A stretch of 36,881 bases of DNA from Bradyrhizobium altum (GCF_020889705.1 NZ_JACMYP010000055.1:1-36881); one strand, 5' to 3'. Shown: positions 15,825-23,142, numbered from the stretch's first letter. The notes: generated from the sequence alone by a model not told the origin. Numbers and translations are program-made.

Positions 15825-16837
15825 GCGTGGTGACACAGGCTTCGTCGGCGGCGGACAAAGCGTTTTCGAGCGAAGTGGGTACCGGTTCGCGTGAAGAAAA
15901 CGCGTCAAAGCAAGACTCCAGAGCCGGAGGCTCTGGGGACGTTGCGCCGGCGCGTGAATGGCGGCCGCCGTCCTACTGGCCGTTCGTGATCCCGGCGCTC
16001 GTCGTGGTGCTGGCGGTGATCGTCTTTCCCTGGGTGTTCACGATCTGGATGAGCATGCAGGAGTGGAAGGTCGGTTCGCCGACCGTCTTCGTCGGGCTCG
16101 CCAACTATTTGCGGCTGCCGACCGATCCGCGCTTCGTCGAGGCGGTCGGGCACACGCTGTCCTACACCGCGCTGTCGGTCGTGCTGCCGCTGGTGTTCGG
16201 TACGTTGGCGGCGGTGGTATTTCACCAGAAATTCGCCGCGCGCGGCTTCCTGCGCGGCATCTTCATCATGCCGATGATGGCGACCCCGGTGGCGATTGCG
16301 CTAGTGTGGACCATGATGTTCCACCCGCAGCTTGGCGTCTTGAACTATCTGCTTTCGCTGGTCGGCCTGCCGCCGCAGCTCTGGGTGTTCAACCCGACGA
16401 CGGTGATCCCCTCGCTGGTGCTGGTCGAGACCTGGCAATGGACGCCCCTGGTGATGCTGATCGTGCTCGGCGGCCTCGCCGCGATCCCGACCGAACCCTA
16501 CGAGAGCGCGCAGATCGACGGCGCCAATTTCTGGCAGGTGTTCCGCTTCATCACGCTGCCTTTGATCATGCCGTTCCTGTTCATCGCCGGGATGATCCGC
16601 ATGATCGACGCGGTGAAAAGCTTCGACATCATCTTCGCGATCACCCAGGGCGGGCCGGGCTCGGCGTCGGAGACCATCAACGTCTATCTCTACAGCGTCG
16701 CCTTCGTCTATTACGACCTCGGCTACGGCTCGGCGATCGCGGTGGTGTTCTTCCTCCTGATCGTGGCGCTGGCGGCGCTGCTGCTCTATCTGCGCAAGCG
16801 CCTGCTGTGGACCTCAGAGCTCGGAGACGCCGCATGA
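15821..16837 (+). CDS. Sugar-type ABC permease (MalF/UgpA-like) with repeat-derived N-terminus
   Basis: 338 residues from a GTG that overlaps the binding protein stop. The core, from about residue 48, is a normal MalF/UgpA-type permease: 'PSYWPFVIPALVVVLAVIVFPWVFTIWMSMQEW', six membrane helices and the EAA loop 'EPYESAQIDGANFWQVFRFITLPLIMP'. The first ~47 residues are odd. Residues 13-39 are encoded by a dispersed palindromic element (15859-15936) and give a polar run beginning KAFSSEVGTGSREE. Either this extension is translated, or initiation occurs further in, for example at GTG codons around 15941-15990. It is coupled to the next permease by an ATGA overlap. Confidence 0.88.
   Translation: MSVVTQASSAADKAFSSEVGTGSREENASKQDSRAGGSGDVAPAREWRPPSYWPFVIPALVVVLAVIVFPWVFTIWMSMQEWKVGSPTVFVGLANYLRLPTDPRFVEAVGHTLSYTALSVVLPLVFGTLAAVVFHQKFAARGFLRGIFIMPMMATPVAIALVWTMMFHPQLGVLNYLLSLVGLPPQLWVFNPTTVIPSLVLVETWQWTPLVMLIVLGGLAAIPTEPYESAQIDGANFWQVFRFITLPLIMPFLFIAGMIRMIDAVKSFDIIFAITQGGPGSASETINVYLYSVAFVYYDLGYGSAIAVVFFLLIVALAALLLYLRKRLLWTSELGDAA
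15859..15936. repeat. Dispersed palindromic repeat, family B copy 2, inside a coding region
   Basis: agcgttttcgagcgaag...gaagaaaacgcgtcaaagcaagactc (15859-15918) is the reverse complement, with few changes, of the element at 5877-5939. It is joined to a perfect hairpin CCAGAGCC-GGA-GGCTCTGG (15918-15936). The unit is about 78 bp, a multiple of three, and leaves the permease frame open. Confidence 0.78.
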
Positions 16838-17658
16838 ACCCGCGTCATATTTTCGGCCGGATCGGGCTGTGGCTGTCGGTGTTCGTCATCGTCTCGCCGG
16901 CGATCCTGTTCTTCCTCTGGATGGCCTCGCTGTCGCTGAAATTCGAGATCAACAATGCCTCCTATCCGCCGGTGTTCATCCCGGAGCATTTCGCCTGGAA
17001 GAACTATGCCGACGTGTTCGCCTCCAATCGCTTCCTGACCTATTTCAGCAACAGCCTTGTCGTCACCGGCTGCGCCACTGGGCTTGCGATGCTGGTCGGC
17101 GTGCCCGCCGGCTACGGCATTGCGCGGATGGCCGCGCATAAATCGGCGATCGTGATCCTGATCGCGCGCATCACGCCGGGCCTGTCGTATCTGATCCCGC
17201 TGTTCCTGCTGTTCCAGTGGCTCGGCCTGCTCGGCACGCTGGTGCCGCAGATCATCATCCACCTCGTGGTCACGGTACCGATCGTGATCTGGATCATGAT
17301 CGGCTATTTCGAGACCACGCCGCTGGAGCTGGAGGAAGCCGCACTGATCGACGGCGCCACGCGCTGGCAGGTGTTCCGCCATGTCGCGCTGCCGATCGCC
17401 AGGCCCGGGCTCGCGGTCGCCTTCATCCTCGCGGTGATCTTCTCCTGGAATAATTTCGTGTTCGGCATCGTGCTGGCCGGGCGCGAAACCCGCACGCTGC
17501 CGGTCGCGGTCTACAACATGATCTCGTTCGACCAGCTGAGCTGGGGCCCGCTCGCCGCCGCCGCGCTGATCGTGACGGCGCCGGTGCTGCTGCTCACCGT
17601 GCTGGCGCAACGGCAGATCGTCGCGGGACTGACGGCGGGTGCAGTGAAAGGCGGCTAG
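16834..17658 (+). CDS. Sugar-type ABC permease (MalG/UgpE-like)
   Basis: 274 residues from the ATG at 16834. Second membrane subunit of the sugar-type importer. An N-terminal helix (LWLSVFVIVSPAILFFLWMASLSLK) is followed by 'FSNSLVVTGCATGLAMLVGVPAGYGIARM' and the EAA loop 'LELEEAALIDGATRWQVFRHVALPIARP'. The C-terminal 'VLAQRQIVAGLTAGAVKGG' is the usual MalG end. Its last ~65 codons and the downstream ~160 bp are duplicated at 19121-19470. No ATPase gene follows; an AraC-type regulator does. Confidence 0.92.
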   Translation: MNPRHIFGRIGLWLSVFVIVSPAILFFLWMASLSLKFEINNASYPPVFIPEHFAWKNYADVFASNRFLTYFSNSLVVTGCATGLAMLVGVPAGYGIARMAAHKSAIVILIARITPGLSYLIPLFLLFQWLGLLGTLVPQIIIHLVVTVPIVIWIMIGYFETTPLELEEAALIDGATRWQVFRHVALPIARPGLAVAFILAVIFSWNNFVFGIVLAGRETRTLPVAVYNMISFDQLSWGPLAAAALIVTAPVLLLTVLAQRQIVAGLTAGAVKGG

Positions 17659-17818
17659 AGCAATGTGAGGAAGTTATGGGGCCGTCGCAGGGGGGGCGCG
17701 GCCAAAATATCGAAAACAACCCCATGCAAAGTAGCCGGTGGCGGCCGGCGTTCGACCAGGCAACTTGACACGTCGGGCAAGTCAGGGATATATTTCCAGT
17801 ATTCCGAAATTGCCCAAA
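17463..17818 (+). repeat. Long direct repeat, left copy (permease 3' end plus structured element)
   Basis: This segment recurs at 19121-19470. The coding part (17463-17658) is about 95% identical, with nearly all changes synonymous. The noncoding tail is more diverged, with several small indels. The tail includes aaaatatcgaaaacaacccc and the stem ACTTG-N10-CAAGT (17763-17782), followed by an imperfect hairpin near 17785-17807. The tail resembles a dispersed noncoding repeat of Bradyrhizobium-type genomes; that comparison is from memory. Confidence 0.9.
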
Positions 17819-17823
17819 TGAGA

Positions 17824-17841
17824 CCGTGACGCGCGTCACGG
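17824..17841. promoter_or_regulatory. Perfect 18-bp palindrome upstream of the AraC-type gene
   Basis: CCGTGACGC/GCGTCACGG has no spacer and lies 5 bp beyond the left long repeat and about 210 bp before the AraC start. It could be an operator for the regulator or the trace of a recombination junction. Confidence 0.5.
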
Positions 17842-18052
17842 AACCCGCGCGCACGCCCAACAAACTCCTTCGTCGACTCCCCGTACAGGGATGGCCGATT
17901 GAGCCTGCTTGGGTTGGCGCGTCACGGACTTGGGACAGAGACGCCAGACCCAACCTTTTGAACCCAGTGTGGCGGATTTGACGTTCGTCGGGAGCGGGAC
18001 ACTGGTGCCACAATGCGGCAACACAGATCAGGACACATCCGCCGACGAGCCC

Positions 18053-19027
18053 ATGATGTCAGAGCCCCCAGAGCCCACGACGCTCCGATTCTCGACCGCC
18101 GAATGGCCGGCGCAGAACCGGCTCGCGATATGGCGCGAAGCGATCGGACGCCGCGTCTTTCAATTCGACACGATGCCGTCGCATGACGGGCCGTTCCACG
18201 CCGAGGCGACGGCGCAGGCCCTGCCCGAGCTGTGCTTTGGATCCTGGACCCTCGGCAATCTACGCACTGCCGTGACGCGCGAACTGCTCGACGGCACCGA
18301 CCACCTCATGCTCCGCATCTCGCTGAGCGGCGCGCCCGTCCTATCACACCGGGGGCGTGAGGTCACCGGCGCTGCTGGCGATGCCGTCCTGATGTCGACC
18401 GCGGAGCCGTGGGTGAGCATCTGTCCGTCACTGGCGCGCTTCCTCAGCCTGCGGCTGCGGCGCAACGCGCTTACGCCGCTGGTGTCGTATCCCGACGATG
18501 CGCTCATGCGCCCGGTGCCGCGCGATACCGAAGCCGTAAAACTGCTTACCTTCTATCTCCAAAAGCTGATCCGCATGGATCCGATGTCGACGCCCGAACT
18601 ACGGCAAGTCGTCGTCACCCATATCTACGACCTCGCGGCGTTGGTGATCGGCGCCACCCGCGACGGGGCGGCTGTGGCGAAGGACCGGGGCTTGCGCGCC
18701 GCGCGGCTTGCCGCCGCCAAAGCCGACATCCATGCGCATTTCTCTGATCCCGACCTCACGCTGATCACCGTCGCGGCGCGTCGGAATCTCTCGCCGCGCA
18801 GTCTTCAGCGCCTGTTCGCCGACGAGGGAACGACCTTCACCGAATACGTCCTCAACGCCCGCCTGACGCAGAGCCATCGGCTGCTGACCGATCCGCGCTG
18901 GGGCGATCGCAACATCAGCAGCATCGCGTTCGAAGCCGGCTTCGGCGATCTGTCCTATTTCAACCGCACGTTTCGCCGCCGCTACGGCGCGACGCCCGCC
19001 GACGTCCGCGCCACGATGCGGCGTTGA
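18053..19027 (+). CDS. AraC-family transcriptional regulator
   Basis: 324 residues from the ATG at 18053 (18056 is equally possible); an upstream extension to 17909 is open but of low complexity and not family-like. The N-terminal half matches the AraC_binding_2 type sensor (RLAIWREAIGRRVFQFD...HAEATAQALPELCFGSW). The C-terminal ~95 residues are the double helix-turn-helix: 'LTLITVAARRNLSPRSLQRLFADEGTTFTEYVLNARL' and 'NISSIAFEAGFGDLSYFNRTFRRRYGATPADVR'. It probably activates a nearby operon on sensing a small molecule. It lies inside a segment flanked by ~350-bp direct repeats, so it appears to have arrived by recombination rather than evolving with the upstream permease operon. Confidence 0.9.
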   Translation: MMSEPPEPTTLRFSTAEWPAQNRLAIWREAIGRRVFQFDTMPSHDGPFHAEATAQALPELCFGSWTLGNLRTAVTRELLDGTDHLMLRISLSGAPVLSHRGREVTGAAGDAVLMSTAEPWVSICPSLARFLSLRLRRNALTPLVSYPDDALMRPVPRDTEAVKLLTFYLQKLIRMDPMSTPELRQVVVTHIYDLAALVIGATRDGAAVAKDRGLRAARLAAAKADIHAHFSDPDLTLITVAARRNLSPRSLQRLFADEGTTFTEYVLNARLTQSHRLLTDPRWGDRNISSIAFEAGFGDLSYFNRTFRRRYGATPADVRATMRR

Positions 19028-19120
19028 GCGCGCTAAGCACATGTGGCCCACTCTTATACGAACTTCGGGATCATGGAGCGCTAACTAGCCAGCGAGCGCC
19101 CTCAGCACTGCGGCGATCAG

Positions 19121-19316
19121 CGGCATCGTGCTGGCCGGGCGCGAGACCCGCACGCCGCCGGTCGCGGTCTACAACATGATCTCGTTCGACCAGCTGAGCT
19201 GGGGCCCGCTCGCCGCCGCCGCATTGATCGTGACGGCGCCGGTGCTGCTGCTCACCGTGCTGGCGCAGCGGCAGATCGTGGCGGGGCTGACCGCGGGCGC
19301 GGTGAAAGGCGGCTAG
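19121..19316 (+). pseudogene. Truncated duplicate of the MalG-type permease C-terminus
   Basis: The last 65 codons of the permease recur here without a 5' part. The frame begins abruptly at GIVLAGRETRTPPVAVYNM and reaches the same TAG. About ten base differences separate it from the intact gene, nearly all silent except a Leu-to-Pro change. It cannot encode a working permease. It marks the right-hand long repeat. Confidence 0.88.
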
Positions 19317-19470
19317 AGCGATATGAAGTGATCGGGCCGTCGCAGGGGCGCTGCTAAAATATCGAAAACAACCCCATGCAATGTAGTCGGCGGCGTCCGG
19401 CGTTCGACGAGGCAAGTTGACACGTCGGGCAACTCAGGAATATTCTTCTAATATTCCGAAATTGTGCAAA
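19121..19470 (+). repeat. Long direct repeat, right copy
   Basis: Second copy of 17463-17818. It keeps the TAG stop, the aaaatatcgaaaacaacccc block and the stem, here AGTTG-N10-CAACT (19415-19434) with the same ten-base loop. A perfect 8-bp hairpin GGAATATT/AATATTCC follows at 19437-19457. Similarity ends at about 19470. Confidence 0.9.
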
Positions 19471-19544
19471 CGTCACCTCGCCCCAAGGCTATCGCATATG
19501 GCATTTGCGGGCTTCTGCGACATTGCCCCTTCACCAGGTTTCAA

Positions 19545-20738
19545 CTAGATCAGCGAATGCAAGGCCCTGACCGCAGCCTCACGGCGCTCCGTCGGAACAA
19601 AGAAGCTTACCGAATGCGATGACAAGACATACTTGTCGGCGATGATCCCGTGACGTTGCAGAATCTGAACCGCCTTGTATGGCAGGTCCGAAGAAATACC
19701 GCCGAAGCAGGTGAGGCTCACCGAACTGAGAGTCTCGCGCTGTTTGCGCAGGTCTTTGCTCCTCTCCAACGTGCGCAGCAACGCGTCGAGCGTCTCCGAA
19801 TCGGAAGTCATCATGATGCGGGTTTTTTCGGCGGCGAAAGCCGAGGCGAGGAGTTGCGGCCAAGGCAAGGCGTTTTGCTTGAGATGCTGCGCGAACTTCT
19901 CAAAGCCTTGATTGAGGTCCGCCGAATCGATCTCCACATGCTCGATGCGAGCCACCGAGTTGACGGCCAGGACTCTTCCGTTCTCCATGTCCGCGACCTC
20001 CTTCATCACTTGCGTGCTGTGTCGAGCGCCGCCCCACTTTCTCAAGACCAAGGGCACGTTTCGGCTGTGGGCCAGCTCCACGCTGCGAAAATGCAGCACC
20101 TTGGCGCCCCAGAAGCACATTTCGGATAGGGATGCGAAATCCAGCTGACGCAAGGTTTTTGCATTTGCGACGATGCGCGGATCAGCCGAGCAGACTCCGT
20201 CGACCTCCTTGATAATCTCGCAGCACTCCGCTTGGAGTGCCGCAGCCATGGCGACCGCGGTGGTATCGCTGCCACCCCGGCCAAGCGTCGTGATCTCCTT
20301 GGTCAGCGGATTCACGCCCTGAAAGCCCGCCAGAACCACGATGCGTCCGCGATCGAGCTCTTCACGCACACGAGTCGGCCGCACATCCAGAATGCGTGCG
20401 GAGGAATGGGATCCATCGGTCATCACGCCGGCCTGACTGCCGGTAAAGCTGATCGCCGGCACGCCGAGATCAGACAGCGCCATGCTCATCAAGGACATGC
20501 TGATGCGCTCGCCGGTGGTCAATAACATATCGAGTTCGCGGCGATTAGGATGCGGGCTGATCTGATAGGCCATCCTGACGAGCTCGTCGGTGGTCTTGCC
20601 CATCGCTGAAACGATCGCCACGACACGATGGCCACGGCCATGCAAGTCGGCGACGCTGCTCGCGACTGCGCGGATTTTTGCCGGCGTTTCGAGACAGGCG
20701 CCGCCGTATTTTTGCACAATGATGGGATTGCTAGGCAT
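19545..20738 (-). CDS. Divergent aspartate kinase
   Basis: 397 residues. It phosphorylates aspartate at the entry of the Lys/Met/Thr pathway if active. Kinase-domain motifs are present: 'VQKYGGACLETPAKI' (usually KFGGTSV), 'LLTTGERISMSLMSMAL', 'TLGRGGSDTTAVAMAAAL' and 'EVDGVCSADPRI'. The C-terminus has two weak ACT-like units, with 'LTCFGGISSDLPYKAVQILQRHGI'. The first motif is altered: Ala14-Cys15 replace the usual Thr-Ser that line the nucleotide site. With no other amino-acid genes here, it is probably an accessory enzyme, not the housekeeping LysC. It starts 39 bp after the M15-like gene on the same strand and probably shares its transcript. Confidence 0.88.
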   Translation of the reverse strand: MPSNPIIVQKYGGACLETPAKIRAVASSVADLHGRGHRVVAIVSAMGKTTDELVRMAYQISPHPNRRELDMLLTTGERISMSLMSMALSDLGVPAISFTGSQAGVMTDGSHSSARILDVRPTRVREELDRGRIVVLAGFQGVNPLTKEITTLGRGGSDTTAVAMAAALQAECCEIIKEVDGVCSADPRIVANAKTLRQLDFASLSEMCFWGAKVLHFRSVELAHSRNVPLVLRKWGGARHSTQVMKEVADMENGRVLAVNSVARIEHVEIDSADLNQGFEKFAQHLKQNALPWPQLLASAFAAEKTRIMMTSDSETLDALLRTLERSKDLRKQRETLSSVSLTCFGGISSDLPYKAVQILQRHGIIADKYVLSSHSVSFFVPTERREAAVRALHSLI

Positions 20739-20777
20739 TCTTGCCTGCGTCGTGTTGAAAGGCGCAGCCGAACCCGG

Positions 20778-22010
20778 TCAGATCGTTCTCCCCTTCGACG
20801 CTTTTGCGGTTTTTGATCGTTTCGCCACGACCCGCACAGCGCCCCGGTTGCGCTTCTTGGTATCCGCTTCCGCATGCTGAGCTTTCGTCACGCCGCGGTG
20901 AGCGGCGTATTCCTTGCCGTCTATCGGCGCGACATGCGGCGGATCTCGATCGAGATACGGTCGCCCGATTCCAAAATCCGATCCATGCGCATCGATCCAT
21001 TTCCAAAGGGCCTCGGTGGAGACCCAACGCTCCGCCCGCGTCGCGCCTTTGACGCTCACGACATCTGCGGCAAGCCCGTGGCCATAGCCGCCGCGGAAGC
21101 TCCCTCCGTGGTATGACTTGTCGGACGCCGCCTTCAGGCCGCTCGCGATCGATTGACGGTAGTCATCGCGGAACGCGCTGGTTATCCCGGGCGACAACCC
21201 GGCCTGCTCCGCCGCGTAAAGCGCGTGAAAGAGCTTGAGCTTGAAGCTCCGATCCACGCCTCCAATCACGTAGTCCATCAACGGCATGGCCATTCTTTCC
21301 GCCGCCTTCGGATCCTTCCACGTGAAATCGTTATCGACGCGCCTGGTGAACGTCCTGGTGACGGTCACCGTCTTGCGCTTCCTTTTGACCGTCACTTTCC
21401 GCTGCTCTTGCACGCTGATGGTGTCTTCCTTGGGCGTCCGCTCGTAGAGGGCCCACAGGTACCGGTCGACGCACACATCAACGACGAGGCACTCTTCGAA
21501 AATATCCAGGGGTCTCGCGGCCTCCTTGGTGTCGCTCGACACTGGAGGCGTGCTCGCTATCGCCGTTTGCTCCGGCGATGTTTCAACCGGCAGCATCTGC
21601 GACGAATCCGGCAACGCAGCCACGACGATTGATTTCGGTTCGCTCAAGGTCGCTGTCGCATCAGGGGCCGGCGGCGCCGGCATCGATTCAACCGCCATCG
21701 CCGCATCGGCGTTGGCGACAGCGCTGCCCATGACGCCTGCCGGCGGCGCGGCCGTCGCGTCGGAGGCCGGCCACGTCACGGGTTCGGCAGCCATCGCCAC
21801 GTCAGCGTTCACGTTGGCGACTGCAGTTGCCTGTCGCGTATCAGCCCGTTCGGCATTGGCGGCGAGAGATGGTGCTAGTCCCTCGATGGGCACTGCTCCG
21901 GTGTTCCCGATGCCGGCAGAGCCGGCAAGCCAGGCAAAGAGCCAACTTGCGAGAACGACCGTCCCGCACAACTCCGGCGTCACCGTCGCAATTCGCCGCG
22001 GGTTCATCAT
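20778..22010 (-). CDS. Exported M15/VanY-like murein peptidase-type protein
   Basis: 410 residues from the ATG at 22010, chosen because GGAGG lies seven bases upstream; the frame extends to 22133 without a better start. Hydrophobic segment at residues ~14-35 (CGTVVLASWLFAWLAGSAG), then an Ala/Pro/Val-rich linker with two imperfect ~30-residue repeats. The C-terminal domain (about 170-380) holds 'LSPGITSAFRDDYRQSIASGLKAASDKSYHGGS', 'GYGHGLAADVVSV' and 'GIGRPYLDRDPPHVAP', resembling M15/VanY peptidases. The usual S-x-H-x-x-G-x-A-x-D zinc motif is shifted: the candidates are His301, His311 and Asp316. The tail is Lys/Arg-rich. It probably acts on peptidoglycan in the periplasm. It is upstream of the aspartate kinase gene, an unexplained pairing. 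Confidence 0.75.
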   Translation of the reverse strand: MMNPRRIATVTPELCGTVVLASWLFAWLAGSAGIGNTGAVPIEGLAPSLAANAERADTRQATAVANVNADVAMAAEPVTWPASDATAAPPAGVMGSAVANADAAMAVESMPAPPAPDATATLSEPKSIVVAALPDSSQMLPVETSPEQTAIASTPPVSSDTKEAARPLDIFEECLVVDVCVDRYLWALYERTPKEDTISVQEQRKVTVKRKRKTVTVTRTFTRRVDNDFTWKDPKAAERMAMPLMDYVIGGVDRSFKLKLFHALYAAEQAGLSPGITSAFRDDYRQSIASGLKAASDKSYHGGSFRGGYGHGLAADVVSVKGATRAERWVSTEALWKWIDAHGSDFGIGRPYLDRDPPHVAPIDGKEYAAHRGVTKAQHAEADTKKRNRGAVRVVAKRSKTAKASKGRTI

Positions 22011-22167
22011 CCCGAAGCCTCCAAAGGCTCGATCCGAGCCCTGTTGCACAGCCAAGCACGCGACGCTTTTGATCATTCGGATCAAAATGGAAACGCGCAA
22101 TGGGCGGAATCCGTTGGGCCGACGCTTTTCCAAGGAGTGTTGCCCGACCGCAACGCCCGGTCGCTAG

Positions 22168-22242
22168 GGCGGCAACTACCTCGCCTTCATCCAGCTTGCC
22201 TCGATCCGGCTATGGCTGCGCGGTAATGAGGCCGTAGCCTGA
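22168..22242 (+). pseudogene. IS5-family transposase C-terminal remnant
   Basis: An open stretch from 22168 to a TGA at 22240 reads GNYLAFIQLASIRLWLRGNE and then a short tail. This matches the conserved end of IS5-family transposases (typically NFLAFIQLASIRLWLR). A stop codon precedes it in frame, and no further transposase sequence or terminal inverted repeat is recognised. It lies between the M15-like gene and the first cysteine hydrolase gene. Confidence 0.62.
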
Positions 22243-22254
22243 TCTCATCTTGCT

Positions 22255-22932
22255 CTAGACCGCGAGCGCCGCCAGCACCGCGGCTGAATCGGCGACCCAA
22301 CCGAAGATGCCGCCCTGGGCCTTGATCATCTTCAGGCCCATCTCGTGGAATTCCGGGAAGTAGGACGCGCAGCCGTCTGATATCACGACGCAGCGATAGC
22401 CGCGGTCGTTGGCCTCGCGCACCGTGGTGTTGACGCAGACCTCAGTGGTGACGCCGCAGACCAAGAGATTCTCGATGCCGTATTTCTGCAGGATGTCGCC
22501 GAATTCGGTGGCGTAGAACGCGCCCTTGCCGGGCTTGTCGATCACGATCTCGCTCTCAAGCGGATAGAGCTCGGGAATGATGTCGTGGCCGGCCTCGCCG
22601 CGGATCAGGATTCGCCCCATCGGCCCGGGGTCGCCGATCCGCAAGGACGGCGCGCCGCGCTCGAGCTTCGCCGTCGGCGCGTCGGAGAGGTCAGGCAGAT
22701 GGCCCTCGCGGGTATGGACCACGAGCAACCCGGCGTCGCGCACCGCCGCGAGCACCGCGGCGATCGGCTTCACCGCGCGGGCGAGCTGGCTGACGTCGTT
22801 GCCGAGCGTTTCGCCGAAGCCACCGGGCTCCATGAAATCGCGCTGCATGTCGATGATGACGAGCGCGGTCTTGCTCCAGTCGAGCGTGATCGGCTCCGGC
22901 TCCGCCGCGACTGTCCCGCTTGAATTCGCCAT
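22255..22932 (-). CDS. Isochorismatase-like cysteine hydrolase, biuret/triuret hydrolase type
   Basis: 225 residues. The isochorismatase-fold catalytic set is visible: Asp28 (VIIDMQ), Lys133 (DKPGKGAF) and Cys166 (GVTTEVCVNTT), with the cis-peptide motif just before the Cys. It also keeps the Gln of KMIKAQGG (206) that corresponds to a substrate-binding glutamine in biuret hydrolase. It is related to the second cysteine hydrolase of the window but lacks its 'ANKRWRSRQIGAGIGDPGPCGRI' segment detail, so substrate may differ, for example triuret, ureidoacrylate or another small carbamoyl compound. It has its own sigma-54 promoter (22973-22987) and is divergent from the formamidase. Hydrolase class is secure, substrate is not. 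Confidence 0.88.
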   Translation of the reverse strand: MANSSGTVAAEPEPITLDWSKTALVIIDMQRDFMEPGGFGETLGNDVSQLARAVKPIAAVLAAVRDAGLLVVHTREGHLPDLSDAPTAKLERGAPSLRIGDPGPMGRILIRGEAGHDIIPELYPLESEIVIDKPGKGAFYATEFGDILQKYGIENLLVCGVTTEVCVNTTVREANDRGYRCVVISDGCASYFPEFHEMGLKMIKAQGGIFGWVADSAAVLAALAV

Positions 22933-22972
22933 GACGCACGCCCCAAATGCGAGAAGACCTAAGCCTGATTAA

Positions 22973-22987
22973 GCAAACCGCGTGCCA
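22973..22987 (-). promoter_or_regulatory. Sigma-54 promoter of the first cysteine hydrolase gene
   Basis: On the minus strand the sequence reads TGGCACGCGGTTTGC, with GG and GC separated by 10 nt as the -24/-12 elements require. TT follows, completing TTGCTT. Transcription should begin near 22961, about 30 bases before the ATG at 22932. Confidence 0.85.
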
Positions 22988-23127
22988 TTGCGCAATGATG
23001 CGCCTCCCGCCCTCAACCGCCCGAAACGCCCGGCATCTCAATCTGTTGGGATACACGCTCAGCCTTTTCTCCGCGTCATCTTCCCAGGTTCTCACCGGCA
23101 CCTGATTTGCCGGCCGTTCGATCTTGC

Positions 23128-23142
23128 TGGCATGATCGTTGC
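23128..23142 (+). promoter_or_regulatory. Sigma-54 promoter of the formamidase gene
   Basis: TGGCATGATCGTTGC, followed by T, matches the -24/-12 consensus with correct GG-N10-GC spacing. Transcription should begin near 23154. A small inverted repeat CCGGCA-N7-TGCCGG (23095-23113) lies just upstream. Confidence 0.82.

Noticed and set aside
14454..15908. Open frame of 484 codons on the minus strand
   Set aside because: It is antisense to the sugar-type binding protein, starts in a repeat and shows only shadow composition.
17909..18052. N-terminal extension of the AraC gene to 17909
   Set aside because: The added 48 residues resemble no AraC sensor domain and the upstream start has no good ribosome site.
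19085..19120. Minus-strand stretch reading LIAAVLRALAG and a stop, like the end of the cysteine hydrolases
   Set aside because: Only 11 low-complexity codons match, too little to call a gene remnant at the repeat junction.
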